A stretch of DNA of 24,593 nt from a virus (IMGVR_UViG_3300008450_000427:1-24593), one strand, 5' to 3'. Counted from the first letter of the stretch, positions 8,908 through 15,704 are shown. A program made the numbers and translations. The notes: a model not told the origin generated them from the sequence alone.

Positions 8908-9864
8908 TTAATAAGCTTTTAAATTATCTCTGTCAATTATTAACTTAAGTTCATTTATTAAAACTTGGTCGTCTGTAGTAAATGATAGTTCAGTTTGAAT
9001 TAAAATGATACCCTGTGCATTTTTACCTATTGCTCTTCTACGTGTTACCGTAGGGGTATATGGTACTTGTTGTATTTCGATAATAAAACCGTTATAAGTG
9101 GTTTGATTTTGGGTTTGTTGAGATTGTAATTGTGATGAAGTTATATCTTGAATTTCTTTAGAAATTGGTTCTAAAGTATTACTTGGGTCACAAGTTTTTA
9201 ATACTAAATCTATACGATTTAAAGTTTCAGATGCTCTAAATATATAGTTTCCTATTATGGATGCGACTAAAGCAGCTCCCCCTATTATAGCTGATAATTT
9301 AGATAATCTAGAATTACCTTTTTCATCTATCAATAATGAATTTTTAGCTGTACTTAATGTATTTAAGGTTGTAGGTAAAGTTGCTGCTAATGCTGGATTT
9401 ATTAATGCTGCTATTTTGGCTGCTATTTTGGCTGTATCTATTCCTTTAATTGCAGTTTGGAGTAAAGATAAAAATGTGGATACTCCTGTTAAAGAAATAG
9501 TTATTATATTTAAAGTTCTTCCTATTTTATTTAAATTAGAAACAATTAAATTTCTTTGTTGTCTTAATTTATCTAACTCAGCTTGAGTTAAACAAACCCC
9601 TTGTGAATTAAATTTATTTACATATTGTCTTATTAAATTATCTAAAGAAGGTTGGATAATTGTTTTAACTTGATTTCCTATTACCAATAATAATAATGGT
9701 AATTTTGAAACTCCCATTGCTTTTAGATCAGAGGGGGTTGCATTTTGAATTTGGTTTACATCAATTGTTTCTTCATTTTGTTGAGACAATACAAATTCAT
9801 CTTCAGCAGATTGTTGAAGTCGTTGTTGTTCTATTTGTTCTGGAGATTGAAAAGGTCCTGCCAT
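8908..9864 (-). CDS. hydrophobic baseplate-region protein, unknown function
   Basis: A 318-residue protein in the baseplate cluster. The first 50 residues are Gln/Glu-rich and polar. Then come several hydrophobic helical stretches at about 54-63, 118-138, 146-168 and 188-209 (the last is SAIIGGAALVASIIGNYIFR). The C-terminal 100 residues are a soluble mixed domain ending FTTDDQVLINELKLIIDRD. Internal hydrophobic helices are unusual for a baseplate protein, and could insert into the host envelope or pack inside a tail component. It lies between the hub/spike gene (overlap of one base) and the 115-residue gene. I recall similar proteins next to gp5-like genes in other large phages, without known function. 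Confidence 0.72.
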   Translation of the reverse strand: MAGPFQSPEQIEQQRLQQSAEDEFVLSQQNEETIDVNQIQNATPSDLKAMGVSKLPLLLLVIGNQVKTIIQPSLDNLIRQYVNKFNSQGVCLTQAELDKLRQQRNLIVSNLNKIGRTLNIITISLTGVSTFLSLLQTAIKGIDTAKIAAKIAALINPALAATLPTTLNTLSTAKNSLLIDEKGNSRLSKLSAIIGGAALVASIIGNYIFRASETLNRIDLVLKTCDPSNTLEPISKEIQDITSSQLQSQQTQNQTTYNGFIIEIQQVPYTPTVTRRRAIGKNAQGIILIQTELSFTTDDQVLINELKLIIDRDNLKAY

Positions 9865-11096
9865 TATATGGTATAGCTAGAATTTGATTTTAACTTTTCA
9901 AGATTTCCTTGAATTTTCAATAATTGTTGAGATAATTGTGTGGCCGCAGCATTTAATGGTACTAAAGGTGTTCCTGGAGGGGTTGAAACTAATGTTGAAC
10001 AAATAATAACAAAACTATTTAAATTATCAATTAAATTATTTAATGTATTTATTGTTTTGTTTCCTAATAATAGGGGTTCTGTAGCATTTTTAGAACCTAT
10101 TTTTACCTGTTTTGATTGAATAGTAGTTATGGTGGTATCTATATTGATTCCTTCAACAGCATTTAAATTTATTGATTTATTTGAACTTAATAAAATATGA
10201 TCTGTTGAAGAATTAAATACTAATCTACCTGAGTTTATCAGAATTTGTTTTCCTGAAAATTGAGATGGTTCAGTAGGGGGGTTATTTTTATAACTTAAAT
10301 AGTTTTTACTTGAAACATTTAATGGTACTTTTTGAGTTGAAGTTAAATAAACAGAAGATTCATCATTGTTTATATTTTCTACAACAGGTAACCAACCTTC
10401 TTCGTTTTGGTTTCCTTGACCATTTCTTAAAATCAAAATAGGGTCTCCATTTGAACCAGTTGAAGACCAATTATTTGGTGTGTTTGTTACTGTTGAACCA
10501 ATTCTTATACTATTTCCCCATCTACCTTCTGAAATTATATCTCCTTCAAATGGTAAAATTGGATGAATATTGGAACGTTCTTTAAATGTATTTCCTAAAA
10601 ATATTTCGGTTGATTGGTCTGTTACTCTTCTTACATTACCTAATTGGGTTTGGATATAGTCTTTTTGTTGTGAAGGAGGTAAACTATTGGGTGATGTAGG
10701 ATAAGCATTGTGGTGAGGATGATTCCATAATGAAACTATATCTATATAATACTTACCGGAATTGGAAGATATTGTATCAATATCAGTATTAGGTAATGTA
10801 AGTAAATATACTATTTCATTTACTAATGGAAATTTTTTAAAATTACTTAATGCTGGTTTGGCCGTAGCTAATGATGGAGAAGGTAAAGGATTTACAACTT
10901 CTTCATATTCTATAATACCTAAAGCATTCCATTCACCTAATTCTTTAAATCTTGGATGAAATTCATCCAATACTATACTTAATACCCTTACTGGGGTTAT
11001 TAGATTTGTTTGTTGAGATAATTGATTGACAGCAAACCCATTATTTATTGTTGGGTTTAAATTTTGATTTAATGCTGAAAATCCATATTTACTCAT
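9864..11096 (-). CDS. baseplate hub / tail spike protein, gp5-like (OB fold plus beta-helix)
   Basis: A 410-residue protein. Residues 33-60 (TPVRVLSIVLDEFHPRFKEL, then GEWNALGIIEYEEV) and the following strands to about 180 fit an OB-fold like that at the start of gp5/VgrG-type hub proteins. Residues about 280-345 are a run of short strands (ILINSGRLVFNSSTDHILLS, INLNAVEGINIDTT, VKIGSKNATEPLLLGNK) typical of the beta-helical needle of spike proteins. The last 60 residues are helical. No lysozyme domain is visible, unlike T4 gp5. The likely role is the central membrane-piercing spike and hub. It starts one base before the stop codon of the preceding 112-residue gene region and overlaps the next gene by one base. 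Confidence 0.78.
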   Translation of the reverse strand: MSKYGFSALNQNLNPTINNGFAVNQLSQQTNLITPVRVLSIVLDEFHPRFKELGEWNALGIIEYEEVVNPLPSPSLATAKPALSNFKKFPLVNEIVYLLTLPNTDIDTISSNSGKYYIDIVSLWNHPHHNAYPTSPNSLPPSQQKDYIQTQLGNVRRVTDQSTEIFLGNTFKERSNIHPILPFEGDIISEGRWGNSIRIGSTVTNTPNNWSSTGSNGDPILILRNGQGNQNEEGWLPVVENINNDESSVYLTSTQKVPLNVSSKNYLSYKNNPPTEPSQFSGKQILINSGRLVFNSSTDHILLSSNKSINLNAVEGINIDTTITTIQSKQVKIGSKNATEPLLLGNKTINTLNNLIDNLNSFVIICSTLVSTPPGTPLVPLNAAATQLSQQLLKIQGNLEKLKSNSSYTI

Positions 11097-11435
11097 TTAT
11101 TTAAGTTCTTTTAATTGATGGGCAGTAGCCAATAATTGTTCTTTTTCTTCCTCTGAAATAGTTAAACCTCCATCTGCTGTTTGGGTTTGCATTGCTCTTT
11201 GTGCTAAAGCAGCCATTTTAATTAGTAAATCATCATTTTTAACTCCAATTTCCATATATTCTTTAATTAAAGGAACAATTAGAGTTGCATCCCCTATATC
11301 AGAAATAAGAGGTTTTAATTCACTTATTAAAGCATTAACTTGTTGATCTTTCTTTTTTTGGTTATTATAAATTTCCTCCAAAACTGAGGAGAATTTCTTT
11401 TTACCAAATATTATAGTATCAAATTGAGACATCAA
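11097..11435 (-). CDS. small helical phage protein, unknown function
   Basis: A 112-residue, almost wholly helical protein (EEIYNNQKKKDQQVNALISE; KEYMEIGVKNDDLLIKMAAL; EEEKEQLLATAHQLKELK). The start could be either of two adjacent Met codons. It is 16 bases after the sigma-factor gene and abuts the hub/spike gene, so it could belong to either the regulatory or the structural group. Similar short helical proteins are common next to baseplate genes in large Bacteroidetes phages, in my recollection, without assigned function. No catalytic motif, signal peptide or membrane segment is visible. It may be a structural accessory or tail chaperone; this is only positional inference. Confidence 0.68.
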   Translation of the reverse strand: MMSQFDTIIFGKKKFSSVLEEIYNNQKKKDQQVNALISELKPLISDIGDATLIVPLIKEYMEIGVKNDDLLIKMAALAQRAMQTQTADGGLTISEEEKEQLLATAHQLKELK

Positions 11436-11451
11436 TTATACATATTTGAAT

Positions 11452-12150
11452 TTAAAATTTTATATATCCATTTTCTAAATAAAATAAATATCCTTTTTTA
11501 AATATTTTATGTAATTGATTTGCAATTCTAGTAATTTTTGGGGCCTTTGCATCCACTATTTCTCTAATATAAATGTAAAGGGCTTTTTTGTTAAAAATAT
11601 CAATATGTTCTCTTTTTCTGAAGAGTTCCAATATGGCATCTGCTATTTGGGCATCTTCTTCTTTAGGAAATAAAGCATATATATTTGTAGTACAATAGTC
11701 AACAAATTTATCTATATAAAAATTTAAAACATCATTTTTAGGTAAACCATCATTTAATTCATAAGAATGTTTCTCATTTTCGTCTAAAATCTCAATACCA
11801 ATGGTTTCTATTTTCTTTTTATAATTGGATTGATTATTTAATATTAAATAACGCTTAGCAATAGTCCCAAAATAAGAATATGCTTTAGCTCCTTTTTCTG
11901 GGTTGAATAAATGTATTTTATTTAAAAGAAAAATAATTACTTCATGTTGTAGATTTTCAATATTGTCAACCTCAGTATGATAGTATTTAAATGTATGAAT
12001 AATATTTTCTGTTAATTTAAAAAAAGCATAGTGAATCCTATCCCTATAAATTTCATTTCTTTTTTCAGGATCTGGAGTGTTATTATATTCTATAATAGCA
12101 TCTTCAGTATCTTGGGTGAAATATTGGGTTTTGGATTTTACTTGAGTCAT
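11452..12150 (-). CDS. late-transcription sigma factor, T4 gp55-like
   Basis: A 232-residue protein that resembles a reduced sigma-70 factor. Residues about 62-105 (DNIENLQHEVIIFLLNKIHL, then FNPEKGAKAYSYFGTIAKRY) match the region 2 pattern, with the KAYSYF...IAKRYLI helix that binds core RNA polymerase and the -10 element and is found in T4 gp55 and its relatives. No clear region 4 (-35 binding) is present; this is also true of gp55, which recognises only a -10-like late promoter. The gene sits just upstream of the baseplate genes. This fits a phage that reprograms host polymerase for late expression. The motif TTAATATTTATAA at late gene starts is a candidate target. Confidence 0.82.
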   Translation of the reverse strand: MTQVKSKTQYFTQDTEDAIIEYNNTPDPEKRNEIYRDRIHYAFFKLTENIIHTFKYYHTEVDNIENLQHEVIIFLLNKIHLFNPEKGAKAYSYFGTIAKRYLILNNQSNYKKKIETIGIEILDENEKHSYELNDGLPKNDVLNFYIDKFVDYCTTNIYALFPKEEDAQIADAILELFRKREHIDIFNKKALYIYIREIVDAKAPKITRIANQLHKIFKKGYLFYLENGYIKF

Positions 12151-12151
12151 A

Positions 12152-12430
12152 TTATTTAATTTCCTTAATTATAAATGTATTTAAAATAGTTTGAATACTT
12201 TTAATCTGTTCAAATATAAACCCAACTTCATCATCTGATTTAAATGACCCTCTTTGATCTACCTCTTGTAATCTTTTATCTGAGGCCTCAATTGTGTCTG
12301 AGATTTTATTCAGGTAAGTCATATATCCAGATAATATATCTTCTTGTTTTTCGTTTTTACGGAGTAAATTTATTGTAGTGTAACCTAAAACTAAAACTAA
12401 AATTGATAAAATTATAATTAAAACTATCAT
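12152..12430 (-). CDS. single-pass membrane protein with coiled coil
   Basis: A 92-residue protein. Residues 1-20 are a hydrophobic membrane segment (MIVLIIILSILVLVLGYTTI), followed by a short basic patch (LLRKNEK) that should stay in the cytoplasm, and then a helical, coiled-coil-like tail (KISDTIEASDKRLQEVDQRG; FEQIKSIQTILNTFIIKEIK). It begins inside the stop region of the HD-hydrolase gene (four-base overlap) and ends one base before the sigma-factor gene, so the three are probably translated together. The topology is that of a spanin-like or scaffold protein, but it has no lipobox and lies away from the lysis genes. Function unknown; small one-TM proteins of this form are frequent in these phages. 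Confidence 0.7.
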   Translation of the reverse strand: MIVLIIILSILVLVLGYTTINLLRKNEKQEDILSGYMTYLNKISDTIEASDKRLQEVDQRGSFKSDDEVGFIFEQIKSIQTILNTFIIKEIK

Positions 12431-13203
12431 ATATTATCTAATAAATTTTTTAAACCAGTACTTTTTATAGTGTTTAAAGCTTTTTGTTGTTTGTTTACCT
12501 GAGGAGTAGGTTTTGTTTCTAATTTAAACTTTTTTTCTGTTTTAACCTCTTCCTTAAATTTAGGTAACCACTCTCTTTCAAACTCAATACGAGCAGCCAT
12601 TAAATCAGCCTGATGTAAAATATAAGGAAGGCTAGTTCTTGGTTTTTGTTCAGGGGCATAACTCAACAAATATTTTTTATTAGCCTCATCATATAAACCA
12701 TCATGTGTTTGAATTGCTACCATTTCATTAAAAGTATATTTTATATCATGAGACTGGAGTAGAAATAATCCCCTATCAGGGACCGAAGCAAAATCAAGTT
12801 TATTATTAAACATATAATCTTCTCCTAATTTGTCTTTTCTCCATTGATCAGTCTGGGGAATATATGATTCTTGGGTTTCATCTCCCATTTTCCCTAAATC
12901 ATGGTTTAGAGCTGAAAATACTAATTCTTCTTTGGTAAAAGAATTTAAATCAGCCCCCATTTCACCCCACAATTCATGTAAATTAAGAGCACAAGTAATA
13001 ACCCTATTTACATGTTCTACATAACCTCCAGGAAATGCATTGTGATATTCTTTTTTATGAGCCGCTGGCATTAATACTAATCGATCTTCATATTTTTTAT
13101 AGAATTCAAGTAGTTTTGTTTTTCTAGGTTCAGAAATATGATCTTCTATAAAACCTAAAAATTTAACCCAATTTTGTTGTATTTGTTCAGCTGTTAAATT
13201 CAT
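12427..13203 (-). CDS. HD-domain metal-dependent phosphohydrolase
   Basis: A 258-residue protein with an HD superfamily signature. Candidate metal ligands are His64 (GGYVEHVNRV), the His101-Asp102 doublet in ALNHDLGKMG, His167-Asp168 (THDG) and the closing Asp200 (HQADLMAARIE). HD enzymes hydrolyse phosphate esters of nucleotides, including dNTPs, (p)ppGpp and cyclic nucleotides; the substrate cannot be told from the sequence. The last 45 residues are Lys-rich and likely flexible. It lies between a 62-residue helical protein and the one-TM protein, and upstream of the late sigma factor. Roles in nucleotide-pool remodelling or in removing an alarm nucleotide are both plausible. Confidence 0.82.
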   Translation of the reverse strand: MNLTAEQIQQNWVKFLGFIEDHISEPRKTKLLEFYKKYEDRLVLMPAAHKKEYHNAFPGGYVEHVNRVITCALNLHELWGEMGADLNSFTKEELVFSALNHDLGKMGDETQESYIPQTDQWRKDKLGEDYMFNNKLDFASVPDRGLFLLQSHDIKYTFNEMVAIQTHDGLYDEANKKYLLSYAPEQKPRTSLPYILHQADLMAARIEFEREWLPKFKEEVKTEKKFKLETKPTPQVNKQQKALNTIKSTGLKNLLDNI

Positions 13204-13206
13204 AAA

Positions 13207-13395
13207 TTAATTAATTTCATTAGGACTTAGAGGTTCTTGTTGAACAAATGATTTAGCATCATTGATATTGTCTCTCATATCTTGCAAAATCTGTTCAACT
13301 ACTTGCCAATTTCCCTGTCTCAGGGCTAATTGAAGTTTTTCCACTCCCCCTTCTACGCTCTCCATTCGTCTCATTATTATTTCTCTGTTTTTCAT
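13207..13395 (-). CDS. 62-residue helical protein, unknown function
   Basis: A short protein made almost entirely of helix (RRMESVEGGVEKLQLALRQG; VEQILQDMRDNINDAKSFVQ), with a Pro-containing tail. It ends three bases before the start of the HD-hydrolase gene, so it is probably the first gene of that operon. The upstream 145 bases carry a purine-rich, apparently untranslated leader on the coding strand. Its codon use and the absence of any better frame support it as a real gene, but the function is unknown. An alternative start is the second Met (residue 8). Confidence 0.6.
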   Translation of the reverse strand: MKNREIIMRRMESVEGGVEKLQLALRQGNWQVVEQILQDMRDNINDAKSFVQQEPLSPNEIN

Positions 13396-13540
13396 ATATA
13401 ACTTATATTATTGTATATCCATTGTAACCCTTTCCCCCTGTTTCTCATCTCATCTTTCTCACATTCATCTCAGTTACATTTATTTCTTCAAACCCCGTAA
13501 TCAGAATCTAACAGAAAAAAATTGGGTTACCAAACTAAAG
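13396..13540 (-). other. intergenic leader, purine-rich on the coding strand
   Basis: No gene is visible. Read on the minus strand, positions about 13490-13425 form a purine-dominated run (GAGATGAATGTGAGAAAG, GAGATGAGAAACAGGGGGAA) just upstream of the HD-hydrolase operon. Its composition is unlike its surroundings, where runs of A and T dominate. A host-type promoter with TTTG and TATATTTA is not seen here. It may be a 5' untranslated leader or protein-binding region; this is inference. Confidence 0.35.
13522..13536 (-). terminator. weak intrinsic terminator after the 138-residue gene
   Basis: On the minus strand the sequence TTGG-TAAC-CCAA is followed by seven T residues (CCAATTTTTTT). The stem is only four pairs, so termination would be weak. 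It lies just downstream of the 138-residue reading frame. Confidence 0.4.
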
Positions 13541-13957
13541 TTAAAAAAGATTTAAAAAATCTAAAATTTCTTTCAAAACCTTACATTTTTCATATTCTTC
13601 ATATTTTTCAAAATATTTTATACTCAATTCCAGATTGGTTTTCAATGATATATCGTGGGATTTTATAAATAAAGCCTCTTGATGTTGTTTATTATTTACA
13701 TCAATATTGCAAATATGTTCATATGCTTTACTTAAAACAATAAACTCTCCAGCCTTATTTACATCTTCAGGCTGTAGTTCTTCATCTATAAACTTAAAAA
13801 AAGGAATTAAACTTTTATTAAGAGAATAATAATTATTTATTAGTTTAGTAAACATACCAATAAAATATAGAGGGTGTTGTTTATATTGTTCTAATTCATT
13901 GTAAGTTTCCTCCTCTCCAGAGGACTTAAATAAATCAAATATTTTATCGGTATCCAT
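13541..13957 (-). CDS. 138-residue helical protein, unknown function
   Basis: I do not recognise this protein. It is acidic and helical (LFKSSGEEETYNELEQYKQH at the start; LSIKYFEKYEEYEKCKVLKE at the end), with alternating helices and aromatic residues that could form a TPR-like or other helical-repeat fold. No membrane segment or signal peptide is present. It is separated from the amidase gene by 91 bases and is followed on the minus strand by a short hairpin and T-run. The neighbourhood (lysis on one side, nucleotide metabolism and sigma on the other) gives no clear hint to function. Confidence 0.68.
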   Translation of the reverse strand: MDTDKIFDLFKSSGEEETYNELEQYKQHPLYFIGMFTKLINNYYSLNKSLIPFFKFIDEELQPEDVNKAGEFIVLSKAYEHICNIDVNNKQHQEALFIKSHDISLKTNLELSIKYFEKYEEYEKCKVLKEILDFLNLF

Positions 13958-14048
13958 ACATTAAAATCAACTATACGTTGTTTATAGCGCCTATATTAAA
14001 TTATCTATCCATCTTCATAGTCCTCATCGCTACAATCGTAAAACGCAT

Positions 14049-14693
14049 TTATAACGTTTGTAACATTTCAATTAATTTATGGTGAGGATAAACATCTACT
14101 TTATCAGGTCTAACTGAGTTGTGAGTAAATACTCCTTTTTCACCTCTAAGTGCTCTAGGGGTTACATCCCAAATATCTGAATTATAGGTTAGAGGAATAT
14201 TGTATCTTTCTTTCCAAAGAAGTAATAATTCTTTTGTGGAAGCAATTTGAGCATCAGTATAATTATGATAATATTTAAAACCTCGGTGAGGAGTTCTTAA
14301 TTCATATACTTGGGTAGGTGGGATTTCTTTATTAAGATAATTAAAAAATCTCCCCTTTCTTTCAGTCAATTGCCCCCAATTACATATTTCAATACCTATT
14401 GATATTCTATCTAAATTAATAAAAGGTAAACCAAACCTAGAAAAATGTGAATTTTTTACTCCGAGATGATAAGCCCAAAATTTAGAGGAAAAACCTTGAA
14501 CAATTTCCCCATCATATGGTCCATCCCCACTTATTACAACACAAGTGGCTATTCTATCTCTAGTAGTTGCCCACCCATGAAATACAATATCCGCATTAGG
14601 ACCACCTGCTGTGTGATGTAGATATATTTGAGTTTTAGGAAATTCTTCTCTAATAAATTGAGTATCTGGGAAATTAATTTGTCTTATATTCAT
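14049..14693 (-). CDS. endolysin, N-acetylmuramoyl-L-alanine amidase (Amidase_2 type)
   Basis: A 214-residue peptidoglycan hydrolase. Zinc ligand candidates are His26/His27 in IYLHHTAGG and the late His in THNSVRPDKVDVYPH. The latter matches the conserved 'H-x-x-V-x-P-x-K-x-D' end of Amidase_2/PGRP enzymes, where Lys and Asp help catalysis. Residues 95-105 (RISIGIEICNWG) form the conserved core strand. The enzyme should cut the bond between N-acetylmuramate and L-alanine to lyse the host at the end of infection. No signal peptide is visible, which fits release through a holin. It starts two bases after the holin-like gene, and both are probably read from the late-type motif at 14920-14932. 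Confidence 0.88.
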   Translation of the reverse strand: MNIRQINFPDTQFIREEFPKTQIYLHHTAGGPNADIVFHGWATTRDRIATCVVISGDGPYDGEIVQGFSSKFWAYHLGVKNSHFSRFGLPFINLDRISIGIEICNWGQLTERKGRFFNYLNKEIPPTQVYELRTPHRGFKYYHNYTDAQIASTKELLLLWKERYNIPLTYNSDIWDVTPRALRGEKGVFTHNSVRPDKVDVYPHHKLIEMLQTL

Positions 14694-14695
14694 AA

Positions 14696-14917
14696 TTAAA
14701 TTTCGGTTGTATTTGATTTATTTCTGAATTTTTCAACAACAGTACCTAAACCATAAGCTATAGTTGTAAATTCTACTGCTGAAATGGCCTCTGTTTTATG
14801 AACTTCTTTACATGTAAATAAAAACACTATTAAAGATAGGAAACCAATGGTTCCTAATATTCTCTTATGAGAAGTACCATTGTCTTCAGACCACATTGAT
14901 AATAAAAATTTTCTCAT
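14696..14917 (-). CDS. holin-like two-TM protein
   Basis: A 73-residue protein with two hydrophobic segments at about residues 20-36 (ILGTIGFLSLIVFLFTC) and 44-61 (AISAVEFTTIAYGLGTVV), and charged ends (MRKFLL..., ...EKFRNKSNTTEI). Size, topology and position two bases before the amidase gene support a holin that makes the membrane hole at lysis. A relative of this type, with SEDNGTSHKRI before the first TM, is familiar to me from other phage lysis cassettes, where it is often annotated only as hypothetical or holin. The late-type motif TTAATATTTATAA ends two bases before the start codon, so its mRNA may be nearly leaderless. Confidence 0.72.
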   Translation of the reverse strand: MRKFLLSMWSEDNGTSHKRILGTIGFLSLIVFLFTCKEVHKTEAISAVEFTTIAYGLGTVVEKFRNKSNTTEI

Positions 14918-14919
14918 GA

Positions 14920-14932
14920 TTATAAATATTAA
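14920..14932 (-). promoter_or_regulatory. candidate late promoter motif TTAATATTTATAA before the lysis genes
   Basis: The minus-strand sequence TTAATATTTATAA ends two bases before the holin-like start codon. The same 13 bases precede the 8888 start. No TTTG box lies 20 bp upstream, unlike the early promoters, so it may be read by a sigma factor that uses only a -10 element. Confidence 0.45.
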
Positions 14933-14940
14933 AAAAAGAA

Positions 14941-14967
14941 AAACCCACCAAACTTAATTGATGGGTT
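14941..14967 (-). terminator. intrinsic terminator of the tRNA array
   Basis: On the minus strand AAACCCATCAA pairs with TTGGTGGGTTT (one G-U pair) around a short loop, followed by TTTTCTTTTTTT. It lies between the last tRNA and the holin-like gene, separating early/middle tRNA transcription from the late lysis unit. Confidence 0.8.
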
Positions 14968-15029
14968 TAACTTTGTAATAAGAAAAAATAAACTAAAACA
15001 TATTGAAATACCTAACTAAATAAACTTTG

Positions 15030-15103
15030 TATCCCCGATAGGATTCGAACCTATGACCTACTCATTAGAAGTGAGTCGCTCTATCCAACTGAGCTACGGA
15101 GAC
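15030..15103 (-). tRNA. tRNA-Arg (anticodon TCT)
   Basis: The acceptor is GTCTCCG/CGGGGAT with wobble pairs and discriminator A. The anticodon stem ACTCA/TGAGT holds loop CTTCTAA, and the T-arm is TAGG-TTCGAAT-CCTA. It reads AGA codons, which are frequent in AT-rich phage genes. CCA is not encoded. It is the last tRNA before the terminator. Confidence 0.92.
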
Positions 15104-15109
15104 ATTTTG

Positions 15110-15196
15110 CGGAAGCCGTGAGACTCGAACTCACAATACCCTTGCGAGGTATTACTGCTTTTCAAGAGCAGCCCCTCATCCAGCCGGATGACTTCC
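15110..15196 (-). tRNA. tRNA-Ser (anticodon TGA)
   Basis: This is an 87-nt class II tRNA. The acceptor is GGAAGTC/GGCTTCC, discriminator G, the anticodon stem CTGCT/AGCAG holds loop CTTGAAA, and a long variable arm includes TACCTCGCAAGGGTA. All are typical of tRNA-Ser. Confidence 0.93.
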
Positions 15197-15326
15197 AAAT
15201 AAAAATTAACCTACACAACTATAACCTATTTACGCTTCAGTTATAATCCCATTCACCATGATGCTAAATCGTAACTTTCGCATCCCTTATTGCTTACTTA
15301 TTTTTCGGCTCCTCGGTTAATTTTCG
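15197..15326 (-). ncRNA. structured spacer between tRNA-Ser and tRNA-like element 1
   Basis: No gene is seen in these 130 bases. The ends carry a perfect 10-bp inverted repeat (AAAATTAACC at 15202-15211 and GGTTAATTTT at 15315-15324), so an RNA read from this strand could close into one large stem-loop. Whether it is a stable RNA, a processing scaffold or a decayed tRNA is unknown. Confidence 0.4.
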
Positions 15327-15408
15327 TAGTCAGGACAGGATTCAAACCTGCACCGTTGGATTTACAGAAAGTCCTACCAGAAGCGTCTGTCAATTTCACC
15401 ACCTGACT
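15327..15408 (-). tRNA. tRNA-like element 1, anticodon unclear (possible pseudo-tRNA)
   Basis: The ends are tRNA-like: acceptor AGTCAGG/CCTGACT with discriminator A, a Leu-like D region (GGTGAAATTGACAGAC) and a T-arm CAGG-TTTGAAT-CCTG. It has the same length as the Leu(TAA) tRNA at 16152. In the middle no 5-bp anticodon stem with a 7-base loop can be drawn; the closest is GGA...TCC around a loop containing CTGTAAA. It shares its acceptor stem with element 2. It may be a decayed tRNA or a tRNA mimic. Confidence 0.5.
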
Positions 15409-15487
15409 GTTTTGACACTAAAGTAGTTTCCACTCACTGCATATTCTATCGTGAAGCAGCATCACACGTAAGGTTGCGAACCTTTAG
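15409..15487 (-). ncRNA. structured spacer between the two tRNA-like elements
   Basis: This 79-base spacer has outer complementary 7-mers ACTAAAG (15417-15423) and CTTTAGT (15482-15488). An inner hairpin AAGGTT-GCG-AACCTT (15470-15484) competes for part of the same bases. On the minus strand a TGTGA/TCACG stem encloses a 7-base loop TGCTGCT. It has no canonical T-arm and no ORF. Confidence 0.35.
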
Positions 15488-15588
15488 TAGCCAGGACAGG
15501 ATTCGAACCTGTATCTTTACCAACCTTTAACATCCCTTTGAGAAGATTGGGGACTCGAACCCCATGTTACCAATTACACCACCTGACT
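15488..15588 (-). tRNA. tRNA-like element 2, 101 nt, abnormal core
   Basis: The acceptor AGTCAGG/CCTGGCT, a D-arm of Gln/Glu type (GGTGTAATTGGTAACA) and a final T-arm (ACAGG-TTCGAAT-CCTGT) are clear. Between them are a second T-arm-like hairpin GGGG-TTCGAGT-CCCC, which would give a CGA anticodon if used as the anticodon arm, and an 8-bp stem CCAATCTT/AAGGTTGG. Total length is about 25 nt beyond a normal tRNA. It could be a type II tRNA with an oversized variable arm, a recombined tRNA, or a mimic. Confidence 0.5.
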
Positions 15589-15590
15589 AT

Positions 15591-15600
15591 TTTAAAGAAC
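15591..15600 (-). promoter_or_regulatory. boxA-like antitermination element (GTTCTTTAAA)
   Basis: The minus strand reads GTTCTTTAAAA two bases before tRNA-like element 2 and downstream of the promoter at 15641-15672. It resembles the boxA core (CTTTAACA) that loads NusB/S10 on rRNA and tRNA transcripts. Confidence 0.4.
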
Positions 15601-15640
15601 TTTTGTTGTCTTAATTGATTACTTATCAACCTTAACAATG

Positions 15641-15672
15641 TAAATATACGAACAAGATTTTAAAAAACCAAA
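15641..15672 (-). promoter_or_regulatory. Bacteroidetes-type promoter for the distal tRNA unit
   Basis: TTTG (15672-15669), 20-bp spacer ending TTCG, then TATATTTA (15648-15641). It drives tRNA-like element 2 through tRNA-Arg(TCT). The -33 box overlaps an inverted repeat AAATCTTT/AAAGATTT at 15670-15688. Confidence 0.75.
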
Positions 15673-15704
15673 TCTTTTTGAAAGATTTTTAAAATTTCTT
15701 TTTG

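Noticed and set aside
9257-9586. Plus-strand frames within virion genes (for example 9257-9586, 6909-7094 and 1261-1455).
   Set aside because: They mirror well-supported minus-strand genes, and no promoter or start context on the plus strand was found. The window is single-stranded in coding direction.
13990-14060. A minus-one frame continuation of the amidase that would end in an acidic tail (FYDCSDEDYEDG).
   Set aside because: No slippery sequence or stimulating hairpin is visible at the amidase stop, and the main frame already ends normally after the Amidase_2 domain.
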